The notes under the pieces are model-generated. The model was not told where the DNA came from, did no database searches, and saw only the letters and a list, made by a program, of their open reading frames with translations. From Branchiostoma floridae (Eukaryota > Chordata > Leptocardii > Amphioxiformes > Branchiostomatidae), in NCBI RefSeq assembly GCF_000003815.2, contig NW_023365780.1, positions 1-43,222 on the forward strand: a DNA stretch of 43,222 bases. Direction: 5' to 3'. The position numbers were made by a program, and so were the translations under genes. This document shows positions 18,234-27,290 of the stretch, one piece after another; within the stretch, counting starts at the first letter, position 1, and every line of letters begins with the position of its first letter.

Positions 18234-20594
18234 TCATTGTTTCAGGAAGTCTGTTAGCATGTTGACTAGCTTTTCTACCGTGTGACGTTTGTCCTGTGTC
18301 TCGGGCTCAGCCCACATCGGTCCTGCCTGTCTGTTCCAGTTGTTCCACTGAGGAGGCGGTCGGGGCGCGGGCGCTGAGTTCCAGGAGAACGGTGGCTCCC
18401 GTGGGGCTCCAGGGAACAGTCCGAGTTGAGAGTGCGGGGTGGTTGTGTACTGTCCACTGCTTCGCATAGACATGGTTTCCCTCGCAGGTCTGGTGTGTTG
18501 TCTGTCAGGGTTCCAGCGTTGTCTGCTTGCTGTGGTTTCTTCGTGATGTCGGAGTGTCCGTTTCACATCGGCGACCATCAGGCGAACCCCTGTGTCGGGT
18601 CGGATGTGAATGCCGTCAGGCTTGTACAGCGTTCTGTCCTCCGATAGCAGCCTATGCCTGACATAAATGAGTTTCTTGTCTTTCAGGCATGTCTTTTCAA
18701 CTGTGGCGTTATAGGAAGATATATTCCTATTAAGTCTTGACTCCGGATTCATCCCCCTCGGTAAGACCTGGGATATTGCGATCTTCGCATTTGGGTACGA
18801 CGTTTTTGCAGAGTCGATTAGTTTGCGTGTCTGCTCTACACATATGTCCACACTATCTGGTCGGGCTTTGGTATTATCCATATCGTTGGATGCTGTGTGA
18901 ATTATTACTAGCTCCGTGGTGGTATCCGGGGAAGTGCTGATCTTTTCTATGGCTCTAGGGATTGTTGTCGACTTGACGATGTTCGTGTTTTTGTGTCTGT
19001 AGAGTTTGTTCGGGTCCACATCGTTCCATAAGGAGTCCGCAAAGACTCTGACTTGTGTCGTCGTCGTACCTCTTGCGTTCTGGATTGAGGCTGACTTAGC
19101 TCTGTTCCCCTCAGTTTGGGTTGGGGGGTTCACTGGAGCCCGGATGGCGGGGTTTGACGTGGGGTTTGCCGGCGTTTGGGTGGCGGGGCTCGCCGGTGCT
19201 CGAGTGGCGGGGTTGGTCGGTGTCTGGGTGGCGGGGTTCATTGGTGCTTGCGGGGCCGGGTTTTCCAGTGTTCGAGTGACGGTGGTACCTGGTGGCTTTT
19301 GTGTATCGGTGGAGTTTTCTGCTCCAGTAACTATCTCGGAGTAGAGACGCTGTATTCTTGAGTTGACCGTTTGGGAGTCACTGCACCTATGTCTTGTCAG
19401 GGTACCGTCAGATTGAGCTTGGTTTGTCAGTAAAACGACTTGGGCTTGAAGAGCTTCGTGGTCTGCTCTCTGAGAGGCGAGTGTTTCTGTTAGACCAGCT
19501 GCGATGTCGCGTTGACGTTGTAGTTCAGACTTTAGCTCTTCAATGTGCTGTGCTTGCTCGGCAACCTCTTTCTTTCTGTTCTGAAGGTTTGATTGCAGGT
19601 TGTTTATACTCTCCCCTTGCTTATCTATAATCACTTTGTTGTTGAAAACTAGGTTTTTCAACTCGTTCAGTTCATCCACCAACGTAGTGTACAGAGCTTC
19701 GTGTTCCGCTTTGCCTTCTGCCTTTTGCGATTGCTCGTCGGGGGAGTGCTCGGTTATCAGGGCGCGTCGCGTTCGGCCAGCGTTTTGTCTGACTTCCTTG
19801 CTCTTTCCTTTAGTAAATGGACTTAAAATAATGTTCTCAAGGCCACCAAGTACCTTGCGCATTGTAGGAGAGGTAAAAGACTTTGGTGTTGTGTAGTCTG
19901 TCTTGTTTACCTTTTCTTCTGTTGGATCTGCCGTATTAGGCTTCGGAGTTGTAGTTTGGTTTGGGTCTCCATTGCTTTCCTGGCAGTCATTGTCAGCTAC
20001 CGTCATGGCGGACGCCTCATCGCCAGAACCGGTTTCCATTGTTTCGACGTTGTTGTCTATTGTTCCCGTTCCTCCAGGTGCTGATTGCTCGTTGTCATGT
20101 CCGCCATCTTGTCTCAGGGACTCACAGACTAGCTCATTGACAGCTTCTTTCACTTGCGGGAAAATACTTTCAACGTACCATTTCGAGCCTTTTCCGTGCA
20201 AGAGGATAGTGCCAGTGTGATAGAAATGGATGGTTAGGACTTTGATACTGTCTCCTGATTTGGAGGGGTCTGTGACTGATAGCTGCATATCCGTGTTTTT
20301 CCAAGTAAACTTGTACCCAGTTTCACTTTCACGCGATTCACTGAAGTAGGCTTTGTTGGCATCTATCCACATAGGTATACGTTCTGGTGCTGTACGAAGT
20401 TTGAGACTGCATACCTTGGTTTTGGAGGCGTCCGTGTGGTCCTCGATGAATTGCTCGAACTCCTGAATACTTTTGGCAGGTGTGTTCCACGGCTGCGTCT
20501 TGGCTTTTCCTGACCTAGTCCTGTACCTCTTTGTCTCGGGTTCAGGGTCCGGCACCGGCTCCGTACACTCCTCAGCGTTTTTCTCTTTTCCCAT
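18234..20594 (-). CDS. LINE ORF1 with coiled coil and SGNH-esterase-like domain (786 aa)
   Basis: Nucleic-acid-handling accessory protein of the LINE. The start is taken at the first ATG (MGKEKNAEE); the frame also opens five codons upstream from a TTG. Order: basic N terminus, a conserved-looking HFYHTGTILLHGKGSKWYV block (about 123-141), acidic/Thr-rich region, heptad-rich coiled coil (about 295-395), Pro-rich decapeptide-like repeats NPAT(Q/R)(T/A)P (about 445-500), then an SGNH-hydrolase-like domain (about 514-690). The hydrolase blocks are VFADSLWND (Ser of the GDSL block, with Ala for Gly), IIHTASNDMD (block III, where GxND is usual) and DGIHIRPD (Asp/His block). ORF1 esterases are documented in CR1-like elements. 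The tail is Pro/Trp/Arg-rich. Enzyme activity is unproven because two blocks are atypical. Confidence 0.9.
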   Translation of the reverse strand: MGKEKNAEECTEPVPDPEPETKRYRTRSGKAKTQPWNTPAKSIQEFEQFIEDHTDASKTKVCSLKLRTAPERIPMWIDANKAYFSESRESETGYKFTWKNTDMQLSVTDPSKSGDSIKVLTIHFYHTGTILLHGKGSKWYVESIFPQVKEAVNELVCESLRQDGGHDNEQSAPGGTGTIDNNVETMETGSGDEASAMTVADNDCQESNGDPNQTTTPKPNTADPTEEKVNKTDYTTPKSFTSPTMRKVLGGLENIILSPFTKGKSKEVRQNAGRTRRALITEHSPDEQSQKAEGKAEHEALYTTLVDELNELKNLVFNNKVIIDKQGESINNLQSNLQNRKKEVAEQAQHIEELKSELQRQRDIAAGLTETLASQRADHEALQAQVVLLTNQAQSDGTLTRHRCSDSQTVNSRIQRLYSEIVTGAENSTDTQKPPGTTVTRTLENPAPQAPMNPATQTPTNPATRAPASPATQTPANPTSNPAIRAPVNPPTQTEGNRAKSASIQNARGTTTTQVRVFADSLWNDVDPNKLYRHKNTNIVKSTTIPRAIEKISTSPDTTTELVIIHTASNDMDNTKARPDSVDICVEQTRKLIDSAKTSYPNAKIAISQVLPRGMNPESRLNRNISSYNATVEKTCLKDKKLIYVRHRLLSEDRTLYKPDGIHIRPDTGVRLMVADVKRTLRHHEETTASRQRWNPDRQHTRPARETMSMRSSGQYTTTPHSQLGLFPGAPREPPFSWNSAPAPRPPPQWNNWNRQAGPMWAEPETQDKRHTVEKLVNMLTDFLKQ

Positions 20595-20760
20595 GTTGAT
20601 ATGGCACAAATGAACGATTCCAAAATATAGCGTATAGGTTGTTTATAAGAAAACAGTCTAAATCAGTTGTATCAATCACTCTACAATACTAGTAACCGCT
20701 CTGAAGTTTACCTACAGACGGGACTCATGCGACGCGCGTCCTTTCATGGCCGCCATCTTG
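20595..20760 (-). promoter_or_regulatory. LINE copy 1 5' UTR with YY1-like word
   Basis: The shared part with copy 2 begins at GAGTGATTGATACAAC (about 20680 leftwards). Upstream, only in copy 1, lie CAAGATGGCGGCCATG (minus strand, about 20745-20760) and a GC-rich ACGCGCGTCGC. AAGATGGCGGC matches the YY1 consensus. YY1 sites position transcription starts in human L1, so a similar internal promoter role here is inference. Confidence 0.45.
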
Positions 20761-21051
20761 AATGTGTCGTAAGGTGACAAAAGTTAATGACCTTGCTGAC
20801 AGTTCTGTCCAGTCCATCCAGGTGAGCAACAAACTGCCTTTCAGACCCAAAAGTGTTACCTGTTGTGAAATGTCACAGCAAAACAAGAAGTCTAGTGAAG
20901 AATTGCAAAATCAAACTAATCATAAGAATCATGGTTAAAGGCACTGACTAAAATCTACAACACACACCAGTACAATTTCCACCAACTCATTGTATACGTA
21001 TAAAAGCATGGCCATATATGTGTCAGGTACCGCAGATTACGTTCTGCTATA
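20761..21051. other. spacer, no gene seen
   Basis: Flank between the LINE 5' end and the chromodomain fragment. No ORF or repeat was recognised. Confidence 0.4.
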
Positions 21052-21356
21052 CTACTGATAGAGATTCGTTATGGTTTCCGGAGGGATATTATACCACGGC
21101 TCCCATGTGTTCTGACTCTGAGGGAAATCCTGCCATTTGACAGGGTACTGGATCTGATTCCCTTGCATTCTTGTGCCATCAATTTTCTCCACAAAATGAT
21201 ATTTCTCTTCCACGCTTTCACCCTTCCTTTTACACTTTCTTAATTCGGTGAAGTACACCCCCCACCTTCACTCTCTTCTGTCTGCTGGTGTATCCCTTTT
21301 GCAGAAATCTTTTCTTGCAAGTTGAGCAACATCCCCACGCATGCACTGGTACCTGT
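21052..21356 (-). pseudogene. chromodomain-containing transposon-like terminal exon (frameshifted)
   Basis: On the minus strand an acceptor-like TGTTTTCTACAG (about 21357) is followed by GCCSTCKKRFLQKGYTSRQK, a Cys-rich start. A run of six G near 21260 then shifts frame by one base. The next frame gives YFTELRKCKRKGE and a clear chromodomain: YHFVEKIDGTRMQGNQIQYP, VKWQDFPQSQNTWEPWYNIP, PETITNLYQ, stop. The aromatic and acidic positions of the fold (Y..VEKI, VKW, NTWEP) are present. Short chromodomains ending in a IP..I...Y tail are common at the C termini of transposon proteins, so a transposon origin is likely. A host chromobox gene cannot be excluded. The G-run could also be a sequencing error. 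Confidence 0.65.
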
Positions 21357-22029
21357 AGAAAACATTTTATAACTATTCCAAAGTCGTTTGCACAACAATA
21401 CTTATCTTCTTTCGTAATTAATGCTATTTTTCAGTTAAATAAATAATAGTCTTTATATTGTTGCGTTGTATATCTGTTAGTTTTGTATCTCTGATATCAA
21501 CTAAGACGTTACCTTGGTCAATTCTAACTGAAGTGGCCATGCACATGTTTGGTCTTTTAACCTGTATTTGTTTACCTTTTTTTTACGTTGTAATTTTTTC
21601 GACTACTACTATATCTGCGCGATTCAACCTCTGCTTAGGAGAGTACGACGAAACCAAACATATAGAAAAAACAGCAAAACAAAATCTCCAGGGGTTGCAA
21701 GTAGATGTCCCTTGCTCCGATAAAGTGAAACTCTGTCATGGGGACCTTCGCATAGCTGAGCCTGATGAGCCGGTCTAGCTGACCAACGCCGAGGAGAGAA
21801 CGTCTTGATCCAATTCTCTAGTTTCTGATACCTGAGAATGGAGTCGTTCAACTCACTTTCTTTTCTTTTTTTCATGTGAATGTCCCACCACTCTCAAAAT
21901 ACATGTGTAGCATTTGATTACATCTCAATCACTCACTGTGGCTGCGTTATTATATTGCAAATTTGCATAAAATGTAACCATAAATGGAAATATGGGTTAG
22001 CCTTAGTTCACTTTTTTGCATTTATATTT
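21357..22029. other. no confident gene
   Basis: If the chromodomain exon is real, part of this is its upstream intron. Opposed open frames at about 21620-21875 are not recognised on either strand. Confidence 0.35.
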
Positions 22030-22930
22030 ACATACCAGCAGCTGTATGCAGGAACACTTCACGTGTGAAAGTTCCAGTTTCTACTTAGTTATGGTTGACA
22101 ATTTTTGAGCTACTGTAAATGATTTAACTGTGCTGTTGAAAGAAAACCTTTTTATGGAAAGTCACATTTAAACACACTATGTCATGATTAGGTTGTCAGA
22201 GGCAACCGTGAAAGTCACGAAACAAAACCAGTTCCATTTTCTGCATTATCCAAAACCACTCCGGTTTGACAAACCCTATGTGAGCCTCCCAACCTCGAGA
22301 CACCGAATGCCCTCCTCAGACATGATGTACACAAGTGCCGCCAGAAAATAGTTCATAACAAAAAGGGAGTATCCATCGAATAAGAACTCGATTTTAGATC
22401 ACTGACATTATTTACTGCTTTGGTTTAATATTTGCCCAAGAATTAGAAAAAAAATTATCTGTTCACCATAAATTATTTGCTGCTATGTAGCAGGGTACTT
22501 TGACGGCGGATGGATTTGTACAGTATTTCTCGTCGCACAGTCACAGTACCTTCAGTTGGAGAAGAAGGGCTGTGGCGAGAGGTGGGTCCTCCGTAAGAGG
22601 TTATTTTCCCTTTCAAACTGTGTATTTACTTTTGTCGTTATGCTGGAAGAATATTGTTAGTGGTTGCCCGTATGTCTATATTTGCGAATTCTTGGTTTAG
22701 GAACATCGATTGATTCTGATCCTTTATATACGCCATGTTGTGTAAGGCAGCGTTTGGAATGTGTCTCCAACCAGCACGTCAGTTTGTCCATACCCTCAGG
22801 TTTTGTCCCGAACTTCTAGTTTTTATGCCAGCCAGGGCCTTGTACTATGTCGACGATTTCAATCTGATTTTATCGACCGCAATTCGTGACAAAATGACTC
22901 AAGAATTGGAAGTGTGAGGCCGACCGCGCC
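22030..22930 (+). repeat. dispersed repeat DR-1, copy 2
   Basis: Inverted partner of 1298-2260, colinear over about 900 bases. An exon-like block (TTCAGTTGGAGAAGAAGGGC ... CCGTAAGAG) is shared with copy 1 and, in diverged form, with copy 3 at 28570-28855. Homology continues to GAGGCCGACCGCGC near 22930, where copy 1 meets its gap; copy 3 also shares the next words, CTGACATCTG. No intact ORF is seen. Confidence 0.8.
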
Positions 22931-23517
22931 TGACATCTGTGATGGATTATCTTGTTTACGTGTTGGCGGACCGGATCGGTCTACTTTGCAATATTCACGT
23001 CGTTGACCATACCACACATCCAATTTGTGCTTTACATTATTTTAATGTGTTTTCAAACCAAGAAGACGTGTTAATGTTTTTTAAGTGTTTATCTCAAAAA
23101 AGACCATGTGTATCAACTGTCTCCACTTCTCTGTTGGCTAAAAAAATACCAGCTATTGCCAGACCTACTTGAAGACACATCTATCGTACCAACTGGCAAA
23201 AGAAAAATTGTTACACAACTAATCTTGGTTCTTACTTTTTTATTTACTGTACAGAAGCTCGTGAGATGAGGCGAACATCAATCAACGCAATATACTGGTG
23301 CAGACCATATCAACAGATGGACACCTCCGTCAGAGAAGTGCCATACTCTGGACGACAAAGTCAATATCTTTCTGAAATGAAGTCAGCTTGCATCATCTGA
23401 TCATAAAAGGAGGTTCCCAAAACAATATTCACTACAATCAAGCGTTACCATTGGTTTCGAATCAAATTGTGACACATCATTGATGACATCGATGTTAAGT
23501 TATTTGGCTAGTGACAG
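22931..23517. other. no gene seen
   Basis: The first ~70 bases probably still belong to DR-1, judging from copy 3. The rest is AT-rich without recognisable content. Confidence 0.4.
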
Positions 23518-23668
23518 AACATCCAGCTTACTCAGGGTTTGCTAGTCAGGTCTATTGTTATAGCTGTCCAGCCTCTTGGAAACCCAGACTTCGGGGACTG
23601 TGCCTCTGGCTCAGTGGGGGCTGGTTCAGCTTATTTAGTTAGATGGGTGTGTTGGATGTTTAAGTCAT
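23518..23668 (+). repeat. dispersed repeat DR-2, copy 2
   Basis: Inverted counterpart of 8905-9050. Shared core: CATCCAGCTTACTC, then CCTCTTGGAAACCCAGACTT and CGGGGACTGT, then GTTCAGCT...TTAGATGGGT. Homology ends near TTGGATGT on the right. Confidence 0.75.
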
Positions 23669-24392
23669 TATGAAGAGAAAGGTGTTTCATTAAGCTGTTT
23701 TCTCATGTTACAAGTGTTGATGTTTTCGGTGTCTCGATCGATTCCTTACACTTACAAGTAAAGCACATCAATTCCTGTGACTAGTCCATACCGCAAAGAG
23801 GAGCGTTCACAGATAGTTGCTGATAGTAACGGCCGTTCCTGAAATGCATACACTGATATACAATATGACACTTTTGACTATTCCTCCACAACTTGGTTAA
23901 TACCCTAAACTATCTGATGTACAAATTTTCAACATTGTGACATATAAAATTTGTCCGCTAATCTTACTTCAACCATTAGAAGGAGGTTGCTAAAATGGGT
24001 TTTTGTTTTTAATTATATGAATTGATGCTCCTTGTTCGTCAAGTAATGACATCTTATAATACTAAGATATTGCCCAACAGAATTATGGTCGCCCCCGAAA
24101 AAAAACATTAACAAATTTCCTACAGTTACACTCTACAACTAACAAGGTAAAAAAAAAAAAAAAAACTACACACAGAGAAAAGTTACATACAAAACTTTGT
24201 GACCTACCTGTCCTGTTCTCACCAACGGACTTCCTGTACCTATCACAGGTACATCTTTTGATTCTCTCCTTCGCCTTCTTCGGAAGAGCAACTCTCGGTA
24301 CTCCTGTAAGAATATCCAACAGCTTTCGTAGCTCCTAAATTTTTTTCCAATAGCGTGCATACGCTTCCTTTCGCTCGCAGTTTTTCTTCCAC
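23669..24392. other. no confident gene; poly-A run
   Basis: Includes a long A run at about 24148-24167. On the minus strand a short exon-like piece (about 24214-24305, acceptor TTCTTACAG, donor-like TTG/GTGAGA) lies just downstream of the membrane-protein frame at 24393. Their connection is speculative. Confidence 0.3.
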
Positions 24393-24662
24393 CTACAAGC
24401 GTACCACAGCAGTCTCTCCCACAGCTGTTGTCCTGGCCTCTCTGATTGCCTCCTGTCTTAAAGCTAACTTTGCACGTTTTATTCGTTCTTTTTTTCGCCA
24501 AACCTGCAACAGGACAATTGTGATTAACATAGAAATGAAAACTAAACACCACAGGTGGTTGTTGGACCACATGACCTCAGCCCAACACTCACATGAGTCT
24601 ACTGAAGAATCATTGGAGCAAGAAGTGGACTTAACATTAACTCTAGTGGTATCGGAAATCAT
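24393..24662 (-). CDS. candidate single-pass membrane protein fragment
   Basis: The frame begins MISDTTRVNVKSTSCSNDSS, has several Cys (CSNDSSVDSCECW), then one hydrophobic segment LWCLVFISMLITIVLLQVW (about residues 37-55) followed at once by a basic, helical tail RKKERIKRAKLALRQEA. This looks like a type-I junction of ectodomain, membrane span and cytoplasmic tail. The frame stays open nine codons upstream of the ATG and could be an internal exon. No family is recognised. The antisense strand also has an open frame here, which lowers confidence. Confidence 0.3.
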   Translation of the reverse strand: MISDTTRVNVKSTSCSNDSSVDSCECWAEVMWSNNHLWCLVFISMLITIVLLQVWRKKERIKRAKLALRQEAIREARTTAVGETAVVRL

Positions 24663-24692
24663 GTTATCACAACTTCCCTTTGACGATATCCA

Positions 24693-25092
24693 TTAGCAGC
24701 ACCCAGCATTGTACCCCAATGGGGAATTCTCTTATGACCAAGAACCGTTGCAGAGAAACCAGCCTGCAAAGAATGTCGAGAAACTGAATCACTCTGTTCC
24801 TTTTCCTATTCAACCCTGTCACAGTCCCAACTGTGCAAGAGAAGAGGTGATTGCGGGGGAAATTAAGGAGGACGACTAAAAGTAGATTAGTTGATATGCT
24901 GAGTAGTGCAACACCAGCACAGGAATTGTCACGCCACCAAATTAATGAAAATGTCCCAGCTGACCTCCAACTGGACTATGTGAGAAACACCTGCAGTAGC
25001 TATGTAGCTACATGGCCACGAAACTGGAGCGCCCCACCAAATGGCTATTTGAAAAACCGGGTTCCCCAAGCTTCCCCTTGTGTTCAGCATGG
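24693..25092. other. no gene seen
   Basis: Between two minus-strand candidates. No defensible frame of its own. Confidence 0.35.
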
Positions 25093-25312
25093 TTAACACT
25101 GGTAGACTGAAATCTTTACGGTACACACGTTCTTCCACATGGCCTTGAATCTTGTAAGCAGTCTCCTCAAGGTAGTTTTATAAACATCCACCTTTTGGAG
25201 ACACTGAGGTAGGTGGATGTTGCTACTGTTTGGCATTATGTCCCCATATTTCGTGGCATATTCACTCAGCCACTGCTTGGCCTTTAAGTACCTACGAGAT
25301 TCGTATGTCCCT
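25093..25312 (-). pseudogene. transposon-like ORF fragment (WLSEY...YGD.MPN...HLP type)
   Basis: On the minus strand, after an acceptor-like AATTAAATCTAG, a frame runs to a TAA at 25093-25095: SGTYESRRYLKAKQWLSEYA, TKYGDIMPNSSNIHLPQCLQ, KVDVYKTTLRRLLTRFKAMW, KNVCTVKISVYQC. The pattern WL..Y...GD.MPN...IHLP...DVY......F..MW.....VKI recurs, from memory, in uncharacterised multi-copy ORFs of marine invertebrates and often precedes a Cys-rich domain that is absent here. It could share a parent element with the chromodomain fragment on the same strand 4 kb downstream. That is inference only. Confidence 0.4.
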
Positions 25313-27195
25313 GACTAGATTTAATTGTGAACAGTAGAGTCAGAGCAATGGATTCAAGTGCTTCAGTTAGGTACCGTTTGTCAGCTTTCCATTTCTTCCT
25401 GCCATTACACGCCATAGAAAACAAGGGTGGTGTTTAAAAACACCCCGGCGACGTTAGGTAGATGATAATGTTGAAAATCAGTATCTTTATCAGCATAAGT
25501 AATAAGAAAATGTAATACATCTATTGGATTTCATAACAGTACTTTCAAACACACGGCGGATGTAACAGAGAAAGAGGGAAACATCTATTGATGACAATTA
25601 TGCAAATTGAAGACCCATTTGCATTACTAATAAGAAAATGGAAAGTTCCATAATGGTGTATTATAGTAATGCCGTCTCCGCTACGGCTCACGAAAAATTG
25701 GAAGGCCTGACTAAAATTCACTTACGGAAAATAATCACTTCCTCCGTATCAAATGAAATAGATTCCCTGCGAATTATGGGAGATCAAAATAGCCTGACCA
25801 GGCCTTACGGGAAGGAGCATACAGACCCTATGTAATTGTCAGTTGTCTACGCTTTGACAACTATGCCCCTACAGTTCCAGAATCAGTTAGATGGCTCAAA
25901 CCTGCCCCAACAGAAGCTATCTGCCACTTAAATGACAAGACCATATCATGTTCAGGACAAGATTGTTATCAACGCCGTTTAACGGTTGGCGTTCCCTAGA
26001 AAAATTAGAAGTTTGTAAAGTTATGATTGTAACGCAAAGACACGATGCATATGGATCCGAATGTATGAGATAAAGTGAAACATTTAGAAAAGAACTAGAC
26101 TTGAGCAGGGTGTTGTGTTGTCATTACAGTTAGAGAAGGAATGGGGAGTAAGGAGGAACGTAGTTTATATATATGAGGTAAAATTGGGGCCCCCGATATG
26201 TCGACACAAATCTAAATCCGAACAGAGGACAAAGAAATAAGGAATTGAGTACTATCCCGAGATGCTTTGCGAGAGGAAGGGTCTAAATACAGAGCACACC
26301 ATATGCTCTCACTCGAGTTTAGCCAAGCGGGGAGTAGAAGGGCGAGCCCGGAGCCCTGAACTACAGGATATAGGAGACGGGTAGTTATTTAAGAAAAGCA
26401 AGAGTGAGATAGAGAAGGCGTCCGCACAGTCATATACTTGGTCAACTTGCCACTGTACAGACCTTTGGAATTGGCCCTGATATATCGTATTCACATTAAT
26501 TCTGGAAATGACCTCCTATTTTGCATAATTTGTATTTCATTTTGTACAACATTCATTTCATTTGTCTAAGCTACATACAGACCAAAAATCATGAAAATCC
26601 GTTATTTCTTTCTTGAGTAATCGTCTTCGGAAAGTTTTGACAAAAATTACCTTGCAATTTCAACACCAATCGCTGGGGGCCCAAACGTATGCCCTTCTTT
26701 CCTAGCACAACAGCTATCTACCAACCATCAATCGTAACCACGGCTTATTCAGAACACGAGATATAAAAAAAAAAAAAAACATGTTTCGCTGCAGTTCCAA
26801 GTGAAGCCGTTATGGGCCGAAGATTCCCGTAATTATTTCCGTTTTTGTCACACGCCACCAACACAGCAAAATCATTCACCATTCAGCAACAGTTCTTTAG
26901 TTATCTTGAGTTGACACAAACAATCACAGACATACATACACAGGTGAAAATATTACACCCATGAATATTTCAAAGGGTAATAAAGCTGCTTGTCACCATG
27001 AAAACAACACGTATCGTAGCACGAACATGAACATACTATTACCCAGTATTTGTGTCTTATTTATTACCTGTAATATCTTTTCTGCAAGAAATAGAAAGTT
27101 TCTGTATTTCAGTTTAATAAAAAAAAAACTGCTTTGATGGTGAACCCTTGCAGGTCTTTTACGTGATCTATGAGAATTCTTACGTTTGAGCCCCG
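25313..27195. other. no gene seen
   Basis: About 1.9 kb, AT-rich, with an A run near 26765-26780. Short open frames on both strands lack recognisable content. The repeat-like block at 25640-25830 is listed separately. Confidence 0.4.
25640..25830. repeat. degenerate ~30-bp periodic repeat, second site
   Basis: Words such as CCCTGCGAATTATGGGAGAT and CAAAATAGCCTGACC parallel CCCTACGAATTACGGGAAAT and AAAATAGGTTGCCT at 1165-1197. TACGG(G/A)A recurs at about 30-base spacing. Confidence 0.4.
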
Positions 27196-27290
27196 CGAGC
27201 ACGCACTGATATGTACCTGTAAGTAGTGCGTGCTCGGAGTCATGTTTGAACCCCGTTTGAGCGTGCGTGCTCCGAGTCATGTGATCTTCG
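27196..27290. repeat. 12-bp hairpin plus direct repeat
   Basis: CGAGCACGCACT (27196-27207) pairs perfectly with AGTGCGTGCTCG (27225-27236) around a 17-base loop. The right arm plus GAGTCATG is then repeated with one change (GTGCGTGCTCCGAGTCATG) about 40 bases on. Confidence 0.8.

Larger units (their letters stand above)
14034..20760 (-). mobile_element. CR1/L2-like LINE, copy 1 (apparently intact)
   Basis: A complete-looking non-LTR retrotransposon on the minus strand. Its 5' UTR runs from about 20760, ORF1 is 20594-18234, ORF2 is 18009-14215, and a ~180-nt 3' UTR ends in AATAAAGTTCATTC. Both reading frames are uninterrupted, which is uncommon for a LINE copy and suggests recent insertion. 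It matches copy 2 (34150-40878) at about 98-99% over shared coding sequence and extends some 65-70 bases or more beyond copy 2 at the 5' end. The 5' limit of 20760 is an estimate placed at an AAGATGGCGGC word. No clear target-site duplication was identified. Confidence 0.9.
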
